Of a stretch of DNA of 35,155 nt, positions 15,019 to 22,976 are shown in pieces. Origin of the DNA: an uncultured Bacteroidota bacterium. GTDB lineage: Bacteria; Bacteroidota; Bacteroidia; Flavobacteriales; Flavobacteriaceae. The DNA is taken from contig CABXCC010000015.1 of the NCBI GenBank assembly GCA_902510475.1, positions 1 to 35,155 of the forward strand, given 5' to 3'. Within the stretch, counting starts at the first letter, position 1. Every line of letters starts with the position of its first letter. The notes under the pieces were generated by a model. It had not been told where the DNA came from and searched no databases. It saw only the letters and a program-made list of their open reading frames with translations. Made by a program: the position numbers and the translations under genes.

Positions 15019-17442
15019 CTAAAATTTATATTGCAAAGTAAAATAATAATTTCTTGGTGGTGAAGGTATAATTCCTGGGCCAGGATAACCTGTCGCTCTC
15101 CTAGTGAAATAATAATTGTTCAAAAGATTATTAATTCCTGATTCAAATTTGAATCTACCCAGCTTATAATTTAGTGAGATGTCTAAAATATTGTAAGCAG
15201 GTATCTCACCAATCACTCCGCTTAAATTTGACTCTATAGAATTTGATGAATCTGAAAATTGTCTCGATAAGTAAGAATATTGCAAATACGAGGTAAAGTT
15301 TTTATAACCAAATTTAAGTCCATATTTGAAGTTGTATTTAGGAACAAATTCAACTTCGTTACCTTCTACTCCAGGCTCATTTGAGCTCGTATATTCAGAT
15401 TGTATGAAAGAAAAATTAAAAAATGAGTTAAATATGTATTTTGAATTCATACCAACTATTTTTTTAAGGTTAAGATCTATTAAACTCTCTAATCCGTAAA
15501 TTTTAGCATCTCCAGTATTAGTTCTATAGGCTTTAACATTTCCATCGTCAAAAAGTTTTTGCACAAAACCTATTCTGTTGTTATATGCCAAGTGGAAAAA
15601 ACTTGCATCAAAATTCACATTATTTTCAAAGTTTCCACGCAAACCAAAATCAAAAGTATATCCGTTTTCATCAGAAATTTCAGGATCAATAGCATAAGCG
15701 GGATTTACTGTACTAATATCAGCAAAAGTTACCGATCTGTAATTTTGAGAAAAATTAGAATAAGCCTCAATTTCTTTATTAATATCGTATGTCAACCCTA
15801 ATCCTGTTAACAGAAATAATCTTTCATTTTTTCGATTCTCGTATATTGTATCATGCTGTATAACATTTAGAGCAGCATCCTGAACAATCCTTTCAAAATT
15901 ACCCTTAGCTTTTGTGTTGATATACTCTAACCTAAAGCCAGGTGTGACAGACATTTTATCAGAAATTTTGATGATGTTTTCACCAAAAAGTGAAATGTTT
16001 TGATTTGGGTATTTATAAGATGATTGATTATTGTAATTTGGAAATTCATCATTGTAGAAATGAAAATCTGAATTTGACATATCACTTCCTGGACCCTGTT
16101 GACTTTCATTATTTGCGAAGTATAATTTTGATCCTAAAACAAAGATTGATTCTTTTTGAAAAAGCTTATAATTATTTAAAAATTTAGTTTCCAATCCCAT
16201 ATTTTTAAAATCTCCATAGATTAAATCTCTAGGACCATTACTATCAATTTGATCAACTCTATTTACTCTAAAGCCTAATGCATACCTCTTGGCATTCAAC
16301 CCAAATAAATTAATCGAAAATGATTTGTTTGAACGAAAATTATGATTAAATGTAAGATTATATAATAACCAATCTACACTGAACCAATTTCTTTTTCTGT
16401 TGGATTGAAATGGGTTTAAAGAGAACATCGCATCATTTAAACCTCCGGCTTGTTGCGTTAAATAAGTAAAGTAAGTTAAGTCAAAAGATAATTTTGATTT
16501 TTTACTGAAATCATAGATGGTTTTTAAAAAGAAATTCTTTGAGTTAAAAAAAGAATTTTTTCTAAAACCATCTCCCTGCTTGAAATTGAAATAGCTGTAG
16601 TACCTAAATTTACCAGATGATCCCTTAAAGCTGGTAAAATTTGTAAAAAGATTATTACTTCCTAAAGAGTTTCTAATAACAACCTCTTGTTTTTGATTTA
16701 ATTTTGGTTCTTTGATAACAAAATTAACCAATCCTCCAAATTGTGTTCCGTATTGAAGTGAAGCAGCACCCCTGACAATTTGTATGTTTTTGATAGCTTC
16801 AGCAGGAGGCGTATAATAGCTTTCAGGATACCCTAATACATCTGCACTAATGTCATAACCATTTTGTCTTGTGTTGAAGTTAGAAGTTCTATTAGGGTCT
16901 AACCCCCTACCTCCAATATTTAATTGCAATCCGGCATCATCGTTTTGATAAATATTAAGACCTGCAACTTGAGAAAATATTTGTCTGGAATTGTTACTGG
17001 CAAGATTAGCCATACTCTGATCCACCAGTATTACTTCACTTTTTTTACCTTCAAAAATACTAGTACCTTCTACAGCACTTAGTCTTTCTAATGAAAAAAC
17101 CTTTTCATTTCTAGCTATTATTTCAATTTCGTCTAGATTCTCAACTAAAGGTTTCAAATAAATTAAATCTGAATATTTTAGTTGGTTAATACCCTGTTCA
17201 TAAACAAAATAATTTTCAGAGTAGAATGTTAAAATAGAATCATTATTTCTTATAAAACTGAAGTAACCCCTATCATCTGTAATTGTCAAAAGACCTCTAG
17301 TGTCAGAATAAATTTTAACATTGGAAATCACACTTCCGGTAATATCTTCTAACACATAACCAGAAAAATCTACCTGGCTAAATAATGAATTCGAAAAAAT
17401 CGAAATGCAAAATAATATTCTATAAAAAACTTTTAATCTCAT
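15019..17442 (-). CDS. TonB-dependent receptor, FecA-like (ferric siderophore/citrate type)
   Basis: An 807-residue outer-membrane receptor. Signal peptide to about residue 22 (FSQ), then a carboxypeptidase-like beta-sandwich (about 23-98, GYVLEDITGSVISNVKIYS), plug (about 100-240) with IGGRGLDPNRTSNFNTRQNG (167-186) and IQIVRGAASLQYGTQFGGLV, and a barrel ending in the aromatic YYFTLQYKF. The plug text is close in style to FecA, the ferric citrate receptor. Its start overlaps the VKGC gene by 23 bases and the DCC gene follows after one base, so all are co-translated. Substrate is inferred to be a ferric chelate. Confidence 0.88.
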   Translation of the reverse strand: MRLKVFYRILFCISIFSNSLFSQVDFSGYVLEDITGSVISNVKIYSDTRGLLTITDDRGYFSFIRNNDSILTFYSENYFVYEQGINQLKYSDLIYLKPLVENLDEIEIIARNEKVFSLERLSAVEGTSIFEGKKSEVILVDQSMANLASNNSRQIFSQVAGLNIYQNDDAGLQLNIGGRGLDPNRTSNFNTRQNGYDISADVLGYPESYYTPPAEAIKNIQIVRGAASLQYGTQFGGLVNFVIKEPKLNQKQEVVIRNSLGSNNLFTNFTSFKGSSGKFRYYSYFNFKQGDGFRKNSFFNSKNFFLKTIYDFSKKSKLSFDLTYFTYLTQQAGGLNDAMFSLNPFQSNRKRNWFSVDWLLYNLTFNHNFRSNKSFSINLFGLNAKRYALGFRVNRVDQIDSNGPRDLIYGDFKNMGLETKFLNNYKLFQKESIFVLGSKLYFANNESQQGPGSDMSNSDFHFYNDEFPNYNNQSSYKYPNQNISLFGENIIKISDKMSVTPGFRLEYINTKAKGNFERIVQDAALNVIQHDTIYENRKNERLFLLTGLGLTYDINKEIEAYSNFSQNYRSVTFADISTVNPAYAIDPEISDENGYTFDFGLRGNFENNVNFDASFFHLAYNNRIGFVQKLFDDGNVKAYRTNTGDAKIYGLESLIDLNLKKIVGMNSKYIFNSFFNFSFIQSEYTSSNEPGVEGNEVEFVPKYNFKYGLKFGYKNFTSYLQYSYLSRQFSDSSNSIESNLSGVIGEIPAYNILDISLNYKLGRFKFESGINNLLNNYYFTRRATGYPGPGIIPSPPRNYYFTLQYKF

Positions 17443-18775
17443 CTTTAAATGGTAAAATCCACTTTTTATTTTTAAAATTTATTTTTTCATTATATAAGTC
17501 TACCTCAGGATCAATAAATCTTTGACTTGGTCTTCCGTTAAGAGTTACATAACTTTCTGCGTAAACAGAAATATCTTCAAATCCTTTCTTTTTGTAAGTA
17601 TCACCTAGATAATGTGCATATTCTATTATCATATCAGGTTGAAAACTCATCTGCTTTTCCTGAAATTTCGTCAAATATAAACTGTTATCAACTAATTCAG
17701 AATTACCAGATGAATTATCAACAATTTTAAATGTTGTGTATCCAGCTTTTTCAATTAGCATAACTCTCCAAGAAAACCTATAACCTTGCTCAGTCCAAAA
17801 CAACTCACCAGGATATGAAAAACTTCTTAACGGAATTAAAACTTGCCAAAGAAAAAAAACAGAAACAATTAGCGGAAATAATTTTATATTGTATTTATGG
17901 ATATTAGGAATAAACACTTCCTTTAATCCATTATATCGGTTAAATATTTTCTTTAATAAATCCAAGATTTTTTTGTGTGTGGAGTTACCAAAAAATATAA
18001 TGCAACTAAAAATCATAATCAAAGGAAACATACCTATTGCTGGGAATAAAATTCTTGTAAGGACATGAAACACAATAACCATGATAAAAGCAAAGAACCT
18101 TGTTCTTCTGTACAAAAGAAGAAAAGGGATAAAAACATCATATAACATTCCGCCCCAGCTAAACACATAGTATGTGTAATTATTCTGAAGCAATGTTTCA
18201 CCAATAATAGGAATTGTATATTTTGTTTTTAACCAAATTTTAAGGGGTTGAGCATTTATCAACCAATCTGAGTTTATTTTAGCTAATCCTGCATACAAAT
18301 AAACTATTAAAAGCATTAACTTAAGTGAGTCAATAGTCCATTTGGGGACCTTTGTATTATTTTTTGAGTCTATCGCAAAATATGAAGCACAGGGTAAAAA
18401 AATCATTAAAAAGGACAATGAACTAACCAAATAATAATGATTTAAATAGGTAGTTTTATCCATTAATTCAATGTAGGTAAAACTTAAAAAAAGAGTAATT
18501 ATAGCTATTCTATACTTATATCCAAGCATAACAAATAACGCAGAAGTAAAACATATTATAAATAAAAAATATGTGTAAATTCCAATTGGTTTTACCCACG
18601 AAAATCCTAGAAATGAAAAATGAAAATCAGGCTCTAAATACAAAGATTCGATCCACCCGTTAAACCAAAATCTAATGATACTAAACATGACTAATAACCC
18701 AAAACCTATACGATAAACAGCCAAAGGATATGGGTTGGATTCTTTATTTAAATATTTAGATATTCTTTGTGTCAT
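17420..18775 (-). CDS. Vitamin K-dependent gamma-carboxylase homologue (HTTM domain)
   Basis: A 451-residue membrane protein. Residues 15-265 have several hydrophobic helices of the HTTM domain; residues 300-451 form a non-membrane tail. Three parts match human gamma-carboxylase from memory: LNHYYLVSSLSF (H113, in the place of His160), VYLYAGLAKINSDW (K166, in the place of catalytic Lys218), and LNGRPSQRFIDPEVDL (413-428, where the human protein has a similar ...QQRIFDPRVD segment). The animal enzyme carboxylates Glu to Gla while oxidising vitamin K hydroquinone; menaquinone is the usual quinone in this phylum. Some bacterial homologues only keep epoxidase activity, so carboxylation is not proven. 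It lies between a Kazal lipoprotein gene (14 bases) and the FecA-like receptor (overlap). Confidence 0.85.
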   Translation of the reverse strand: MTQRISKYLNKESNPYPLAVYRIGFGLLVMFSIIRFWFNGWIESLYLEPDFHFSFLGFSWVKPIGIYTYFLFIICFTSALFVMLGYKYRIAIITLFLSFTYIELMDKTTYLNHYYLVSSLSFLMIFLPCASYFAIDSKNNTKVPKWTIDSLKLMLLIVYLYAGLAKINSDWLINAQPLKIWLKTKYTIPIIGETLLQNNYTYYVFSWGGMLYDVFIPFLLLYRRTRFFAFIMVIVFHVLTRILFPAIGMFPLIMIFSCIIFFGNSTHKKILDLLKKIFNRYNGLKEVFIPNIHKYNIKLFPLIVSVFFLWQVLIPLRSFSYPGELFWTEQGYRFSWRVMLIEKAGYTTFKIVDNSSGNSELVDNSLYLTKFQEKQMSFQPDMIIEYAHYLGDTYKKKGFEDISVYAESYVTLNGRPSQRFIDPEVDLYNEKINFKNKKWILPFKDEIKSFL

Positions 18776-18789
18776 ATTATTAAATTGAA

Positions 18790-19053
18790 CTAGTCACAAT
18801 CAAATGTTGTTTTACAATCGCTACTACAAATACCTAGCGTATAATCAGAAATACCATGAAAATTTAATGCAATGCATGAGTTTCCATAAGTAACATCATC
18901 GCACCCGCACACAGGATCAAAAATTGTTGGGCAGTCCAGATCAATATTCATAAGATCTTCGTTGACACAAAACTCTTCAATTGAATCAGACTCGTCTTTT
19001 TCACAAGAGATTATTATAATAGAAAAAAAAATCATTATGATTCTAATCGCCAT
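18790..19053 (-). CDS. Small Kazal-type inhibitor-domain lipoprotein
   Basis: An 87-residue lipoprotein from the ATG at 19053 (other ATGs at 19071, 19059 and 19035). The signal IIMIFFSIIIISC gives a lipidated Cys17, followed by an acidic stretch (EKDESDSIEEF). The rest fits a Kazal serine-protease inhibitor domain: CPTIFDPVCGCDDVTYGNSC, with further Cys in GICSSDC. Kazal domains bind proteases in a substrate-like way; bacterial ones are little studied. Its 5' end overlaps the end of the imelysin gene by about 11 bases, so it belongs to that operon. It may restrain proteases at the surface or be a structural partner. Confidence 0.82.
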   Translation of the reverse strand: MAIRIIMIFFSIIIISCEKDESDSIEEFCVNEDLMNIDLDCPTIFDPVCGCDDVTYGNSCIALNFHGISDYTLGICSSDCKTTFDCD

Positions 19054-20173
19054 CAGCATCGTAATAATCAACTGAAATACCTAAAATTGAAAGCATATTA
19101 GTCTTTAATCTAACTACACCCTGTTGAATAACATCAAAAGCCTCAAGCATTTTTATATTCTCTATTAAAATTTGAGTAGAAAAATTGTCATTTAAAGAAT
19201 TAACTTTTTCAACAGAATTATCAAAAGAAGTGGTTATGTCATCTTGCAAACCAATAAACATGGAAGAATCAGAATAATTAGTGTCATCTAGATAAGCTAA
19301 ATAATCATATAAACCTTCACCATCAGTCTGGGCATTAAAATGAATTCCTCTAAAAAATTTATCACATGCCTCTAATGCCTCGAGAGTCAATAATTTGGAG
19401 ATATCACCTTTAAAGTAAGCCTCAACTTTATCCGGATATTCACCAGACCAGACTCCGGCAGGAATACCAATTTTATTGGCTCTAAGGCCTTTTTCGTAAT
19501 AATAAACAAAGTCATTTGCTAACATATTTAGACTAGAACTAGACGTGTTACCAGATGAATTGATGAAGTCATTTTTGTTTTGTTCCCAATAATCAATTAC
19601 TGAATCAGTGTTTGTGATCATTTTTTGAATCAATATTGTTAAATAATTCAGTGTGAGATTGTTTTGTTGATCCTGACTATATATTGATAATATAGTTTCA
19701 TTAGTATCACCTGCAATTCCAAATAGTAAATAATCAATGGCAGGAAAACCTTGAGCAGAATACTGATTTGGATTATTGTCTAAATCTATATTATTTGAAT
19801 TTATATTCTCGTTGATTCGTGATACATTGGCTGGGTAAATATTCATTTTAGAGGCATAATAAATCTCCTCTGCATAACCGATATTAAACATTTCAATATG
19901 CTGCCAGGCTTTATAAGTTTCAACAAATTGCATTTGTAATTCTTCTAGATTAGATAAACTTCTATCATCTGTAAATGCATTTAGAGAATTTTCAAATAAA
20001 CCTAATTCATCATCAAAATTCAGATGAGATGGAATTATAATATTATTTACAAGATTAGAAAGAAGATCCATACGATTATAATTATCGGATGATTCTGGAG
20101 TTGAATTATCCTCTGAACATGAAAATAAAACAACAAAGAAAAACGATAACATAAAATATTTATTTTTCAACAT
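19043..20173 (-). CDS. Imelysin-family lipoprotein (iron-regulated, peptidase M75-like)
   Basis: A 376-residue lipoprotein. The start at 20173 is chosen because it gives a proper signal with lipobox LFSC (Cys19); the open frame extends to 20227 but would add 18 residues in front of the signal. Two four-helix-bundle halves are recognisable: YKAWQHIEMFNIGYAEEI (88-105), GFPAIDYLLFG (142-152), and GIPAGVWSGEYPDKVEAYF with EACDKFFRGIHF. The GxHxxE motif of classic imelysins is GFPAID here, so metal binding as in those is doubtful. Imelysin-like proteins (EfeO, ICMP) are iron-associated periplasmic or surface proteins. It sits between DUF4856 and the Kazal gene. Confidence 0.88.
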   Translation of the reverse strand: MLKNKYFMLSFFFVVLFSCSEDNSTPESSDNYNRMDLLSNLVNNIIIPSHLNFDDELGLFENSLNAFTDDRSLSNLEELQMQFVETYKAWQHIEMFNIGYAEEIYYASKMNIYPANVSRINENINSNNIDLDNNPNQYSAQGFPAIDYLLFGIAGDTNETILSIYSQDQQNNLTLNYLTILIQKMITNTDSVIDYWEQNKNDFINSSGNTSSSSLNMLANDFVYYYEKGLRANKIGIPAGVWSGEYPDKVEAYFKGDISKLLTLEALEACDKFFRGIHFNAQTDGEGLYDYLAYLDDTNYSDSSMFIGLQDDITTSFDNSVEKVNSLNDNFSTQILIENIKMLEAFDVIQQGVVRLKTNMLSILGISVDYYDADGD

Positions 20174-20197
20174 AAAATTAATTTTATAAATAGGAAA

Positions 20198-20220
20198 CAG
20201 CGATAAAATTATCATCGCTG
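20198..20220 (-). promoter_or_regulatory. Hairpin in the leader of the imelysin gene
   Basis: CAGCGAT (20198-20204) and ATCGCTG (20214-20220) form a perfect 7-bp inverted repeat with a 9-base loop, 24 bases before the chosen start. It is not followed by a U-run on either strand, so it is unlikely to be a terminator; an mRNA stability element, processing site or regulator site is more likely. It also argues against the upstream ATG at 20227. Confidence 0.5.
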
Positions 20221-20241
20221 CTCCCATTCAAAATTTAGAAA

Positions 20242-20275
20242 ACAAAAAAAATAAATTGGTATAAGAATACCTATT
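20242..20275 (-). terminator. Possible terminator after DUF4856 gene
   Basis: On the - strand the dyad GGTAT-TCTT-ATACC (20258-20271) with AT-rich flanks is followed by a T-rich tract (20241-20253). The stem is short, so it would be a weak or partial terminator that lowers expression of the genes downstream of DUF4856. Confidence 0.4.
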
Positions 20276-20283
20276 TATATATT

Positions 20284-21513
20284 TTAACTAATATTTAATG
20301 TCACACCATTAGCTTCAAATGCTTGAAGAACAAGTGCAATCATTCCAGGATATGGAGCAGTTGCAGGTGCGGTTAATACTCCTGGGTCAACCGAATGAAA
20401 ATCTCCTAAATAATTATCTAAGAAATACTCAACGGTAGTTCTATCCATGAAGGGCTCATCATTTCCATTATTGGTGAACGATAAACTTAATAGAAAGCCC
20501 CAAGCTTCAGAAAGTGAGTGGTGAGCTTTAGCTACATTACCTGCCTCAAGCTTTGCAACATAATCGTTCATGTAATGAATAGCATAGTATCCAATTACTT
20601 TGGAAAGCTCAACCTTAATTATAGCTGCTTGCTGGTCTCTCAAATCGTAGTCTTTATTTACGATTGCAGTTCTTCCCATGATGAAAGCGTCATAAACAAC
20701 TTGACCGATTCCAGGCTCATAACCTCCATCTTCATCGACTTTTTTGAAATACTTCATTAGAAGACTTCCATTTCCTGATGGACTTGCACCAGCATTTGCT
20801 AAGTTATCTCCTTCCAATCCATATAGGTATCCAAAACCTTCATCCCATTTGTGTTCCATGTCTGTGTAATTATTATCACCAGAAAGCACATCGTTATCAT
20901 TGTCATCGATTCTACTTCCAGAATCTAGTTGATTTGGATGAATATAATTGTTAACAATCTGATCAAGAGTAAAAGCTCCAATCAATCCTTTAAAAAATAA
21001 TTGATCAAGTTCTTGACCAGCTGCATTTATATGGTATGTTGAAGCTCCGTCCGGTGTAGAAATAGCACCAGGTACTCCAGCTGAAGCATCTTGATTCCAA
21101 TTTGGAACTACATTAGCAGCATAATCAGAAATCATATCGTCAAATCTTTGCTTTGTAGCTGCACTACCAGCAAGGGTTGAAGCAGATGTTTTACTACCAA
21201 TAATTTTAGATGTACCATTTAATGATTCATCAGCAAAACCTGCAGATCCGTTACCGTCACCATTAAACATTAAATCAAGACCAGAAGCCGTAGATTCATT
21301 AGAGTTTAACGCTGAGTAAAGCTCTTCAGCTTGGGTCAATCTAGTGGTTTGGCCTCCAAAACTTACAGTTGAAGCACCATCTCTTGTAAATTCATATGAT
21401 GATGGAGGAACTATGGTATTACTACCTTGGTTGTCATTATCATCATCTGAGTCACAAGAAAAAACAAATATTGCCAATGATAATAACATTGACTTGTAAA
21501 TTAAATTTTTCAT
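20284..21513 (-). CDS. DUF4856 lipoprotein
   Basis: A 409-residue lipoprotein with lipobox VFSC (Cys20) followed by an acidic linker (DSDDDNDNQG). The remainder matches the DUF4856 family found in Bacteroidota beside imelysin genes: PSSYEFTRDGASTVSFGGQT at the start, then a helical domain with KWDEGFGYLYGL, RTAIVNKDYDLRDQQAAII, and AHHSLSEAWGFLLSL. Function is not known; position as first gene of an iron-type operon and surface location suggest a metal- or chelate-binding partner of the FecA-like receptor. The promoter and dyad at 21545-21577 lie directly upstream. Confidence 0.85.
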   Translation of the reverse strand: MKNLIYKSMLLSLAIFVFSCDSDDDNDNQGSNTIVPPSSYEFTRDGASTVSFGGQTTRLTQAEELYSALNSNESTASGLDLMFNGDGNGSAGFADESLNGTSKIIGSKTSASTLAGSAATKQRFDDMISDYAANVVPNWNQDASAGVPGAISTPDGASTYHINAAGQELDQLFFKGLIGAFTLDQIVNNYIHPNQLDSGSRIDDNDNDVLSGDNNYTDMEHKWDEGFGYLYGLEGDNLANAGASPSGNGSLLMKYFKKVDEDGGYEPGIGQVVYDAFIMGRTAIVNKDYDLRDQQAAIIKVELSKVIGYYAIHYMNDYVAKLEAGNVAKAHHSLSEAWGFLLSLSFTNNGNDEPFMDRTTVEYFLDNYLGDFHSVDPGVLTAPATAPYPGMIALVLQAFEANGVTLNIS

Positions 21514-21544
21514 AATAATTGTATTTATTTTAAATTTTCAGGTG

Positions 21545-21577
21545 CAAATATAAGTATTAGTTTAGATTCAGTCTAAA
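21545..21577 (-). promoter_or_regulatory. Promoter and metalloregulator-type dyad for the DUF4856-imelysin-VKGC operon
   Basis: On the - strand the -7 box TATATTTG lies at 21545-21552, with the dyad TTTAGA-N5-TCTAAA (21561-21577) over the spacer and -33 region. A bound protein would block polymerase. The same dyad with the same N5 spacing occurs upstream of fbpA (35124-35140). The shape resembles operators of DtxR/MntR-type iron or manganese repressors; which protein binds is inference. Confidence 0.7.
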
Positions 21578-21623
21578 TAAAAATAAAAAAATTTAAGAAA
21601 TTTATTAAAAAAAAATACTGTAT

Positions 21624-21734
21624 ATCTGTAAGCGTTATATTATTTAGAATGAAAATCAATTAACAGATTGAACCCTAAGCAAAACTATTGAACTTATAGC
21701 GTTACTTTAATAACAAAATTAGATTTTATATTTG
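21624..21734 (+). promoter_or_regulatory. hemA control region, same layout as hmuR control region
   Basis: ATCTGTAAGCGTTAT (21624-21638), ATTGAAC (21667-21673), ATTGAAC (21687-21693), CGTTA (21700-21704) and -7 box TATATTTG (21727-21734). The total length, 111 bases, equals that of the hmuR region (11803-11913). The two ATTGAAC copies are 20 bp apart and begin an imperfect tandem repeat (about 14 of 20 bases identical). No -33 TTG is seen. This is the only apparent promoter for the whole heme operon. Confidence 0.75.
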
Positions 21735-21752
21735 CAACTTATTAGCAAATAA

Positions 21753-22976
21753 ATGATTGGATTAATAAGTTTGAATTATAAAATTGCACCTGTTCAAATC
21801 CGTGAACTTTTTTATCTATATCCCGATCAATATTTAAATATATATAAAAGTTTAATCAGTAAATCTAAGATCAAAGGATTATTTATAATCTCTACTTGTA
21901 ACAGAACAGAAATCTATTTTGAAACAATTTCTAGTGAATCATCAAGCAAAAGTTTTCACTCTGTTATTATGACCCTAAGTAAACTCAAAAAATTTAATGA
22001 CGGATTAAGACCTTATATCAAGAAGAAAGATGGAGTAAATGCAGTTTCAAAGCATTTATTTAGGTTGGCTAGTGGACTCGAGTCAATGATTGTTGGCGAA
22101 TATCAAATAGTTGATCAAATTAAATCTGCCTATAAAGTTTGTAAGACAAATAAAATGTTAAGCCCAACTTTAGAAAGGATGATACAAAAATCGTTAGAAG
22201 CTAGTAAATACATAAGAACAAATTCAGAAATTGACAAAGGAGGTATCTCTGTAAGCTCAGCTGCAATTGACCAATTGGGTAACGTATCGAATTCAAAAAA
22301 TCTTTCAATATTATGTGTTGGTGCTGGAAGAACATCCAAGCTATCTATAAAGCAACTTATTTCAAAAAAATTCAAAAATATATTCATAACAAATAGAACC
22401 GAATCAAATGTTACTCCGATTTTAGAAAAATTTAATCTAAAGCTGGTAAAGTTCAATTCATGGAAAAAAATGTTAAATTCTGTAGACATAATTATATTCA
22501 GCACGTCATCCAAAAAACCTCTATTATCTGATATTGACTTAAAAAATATTGATAAACAAAGAAAAAATAAAATTGTACTAGTTGATCTTTCTGTACCAAG
22601 AAACATAGTCATTAAAAAAACATATAAGAACGTTGATCTTGTTGATCTTGATAATTTAAAGGATAGAGTAAACGAAAATTATAATAAAAGAATTTCTGAA
22701 ATAAATAAAGCAGAATTGATGATTGAAAGCTTTATTAATGATTTTACTGGATGGGTAAATAAAAGAGAACTTAGACCTACCATTATTTCGATAAAAAAAG
22801 AAATAAAAAATTTAATTTCAGACTCTTCTGTAAAAAATGATGAAAACAAACAGATAGAAGAAATTTACGATAAACTTTCTGATAAACTTGTAAAAAAAAT
22901 TATATCGGTCAGTGATAACGGCAAAAATACTGATGCTCTAAAAATTATAAATAAAATTTTTGTTAGCAATGAATAA
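21753..22976 (+). CDS. hemA: Glutamyl-tRNA reductase
   Basis: First step of the C5 heme pathway: NADPH reduction of glutamyl-tRNA to glutamate-1-semialdehyde. The 407-residue protein has the catalytic Cys in IISTCNRTEIYFE (C49), the substrate segment LASGLESMIVGEYQIVDQIK, the NADPH-binding domain (LSILCVGAGRTSKLS, then FITNRT), and a C-terminal dimerisation helix region that is Lys/Asn-rich. Length is near the family norm (about 410-420). It starts 18 bases after the -7 box and overlaps the next gene by eight bases. In other bacteria HemA is the main control point of heme supply, in line with the special promoter here. Confidence 0.96.
   Translation: MIGLISLNYKIAPVQIRELFYLYPDQYLNIYKSLISKSKIKGLFIISTCNRTEIYFETISSESSSKSFHSVIMTLSKLKKFNDGLRPYIKKKDGVNAVSKHLFRLASGLESMIVGEYQIVDQIKSAYKVCKTNKMLSPTLERMIQKSLEASKYIRTNSEIDKGGISVSSAAIDQLGNVSNSKNLSILCVGAGRTSKLSIKQLISKKFKNIFITNRTESNVTPILEKFNLKLVKFNSWKKMLNSVDIIIFSTSSKKPLLSDIDLKNIDKQRKNKIVLVDLSVPRNIVIKKTYKNVDLVDLDNLKDRVNENYNKRISEINKAELMIESFINDFTGWVNKRELRPTIISIKKEIKNLISDSSVKNDENKQIEEIYDKLSDKLVKKIISVSDNGKNTDALKIINKIFVSNE

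Noticed and set aside
15559-16187. Open frames on the + strand inside the FecA-like receptor gene.
   Set aside because: They lie wholly against a well-supported gene, have no recognisable domains and reflect the AT-rich composition.
17420-18775. The VKGC homologue read as a plain DoxX or generic HTTM membrane protein.
   Set aside because: The conserved His and Lys segments and the non-membrane C-terminal tail with NGRPSQRFIDPEVD go beyond the HTTM helices and fit full-length gamma-carboxylase.
21643-21659. TTTAGAATGAAAATCAA inside the hemA control region as a third copy of the iron dyad.
   Set aside because: Only the left arm matches; the right arm TCTAAA is absent.
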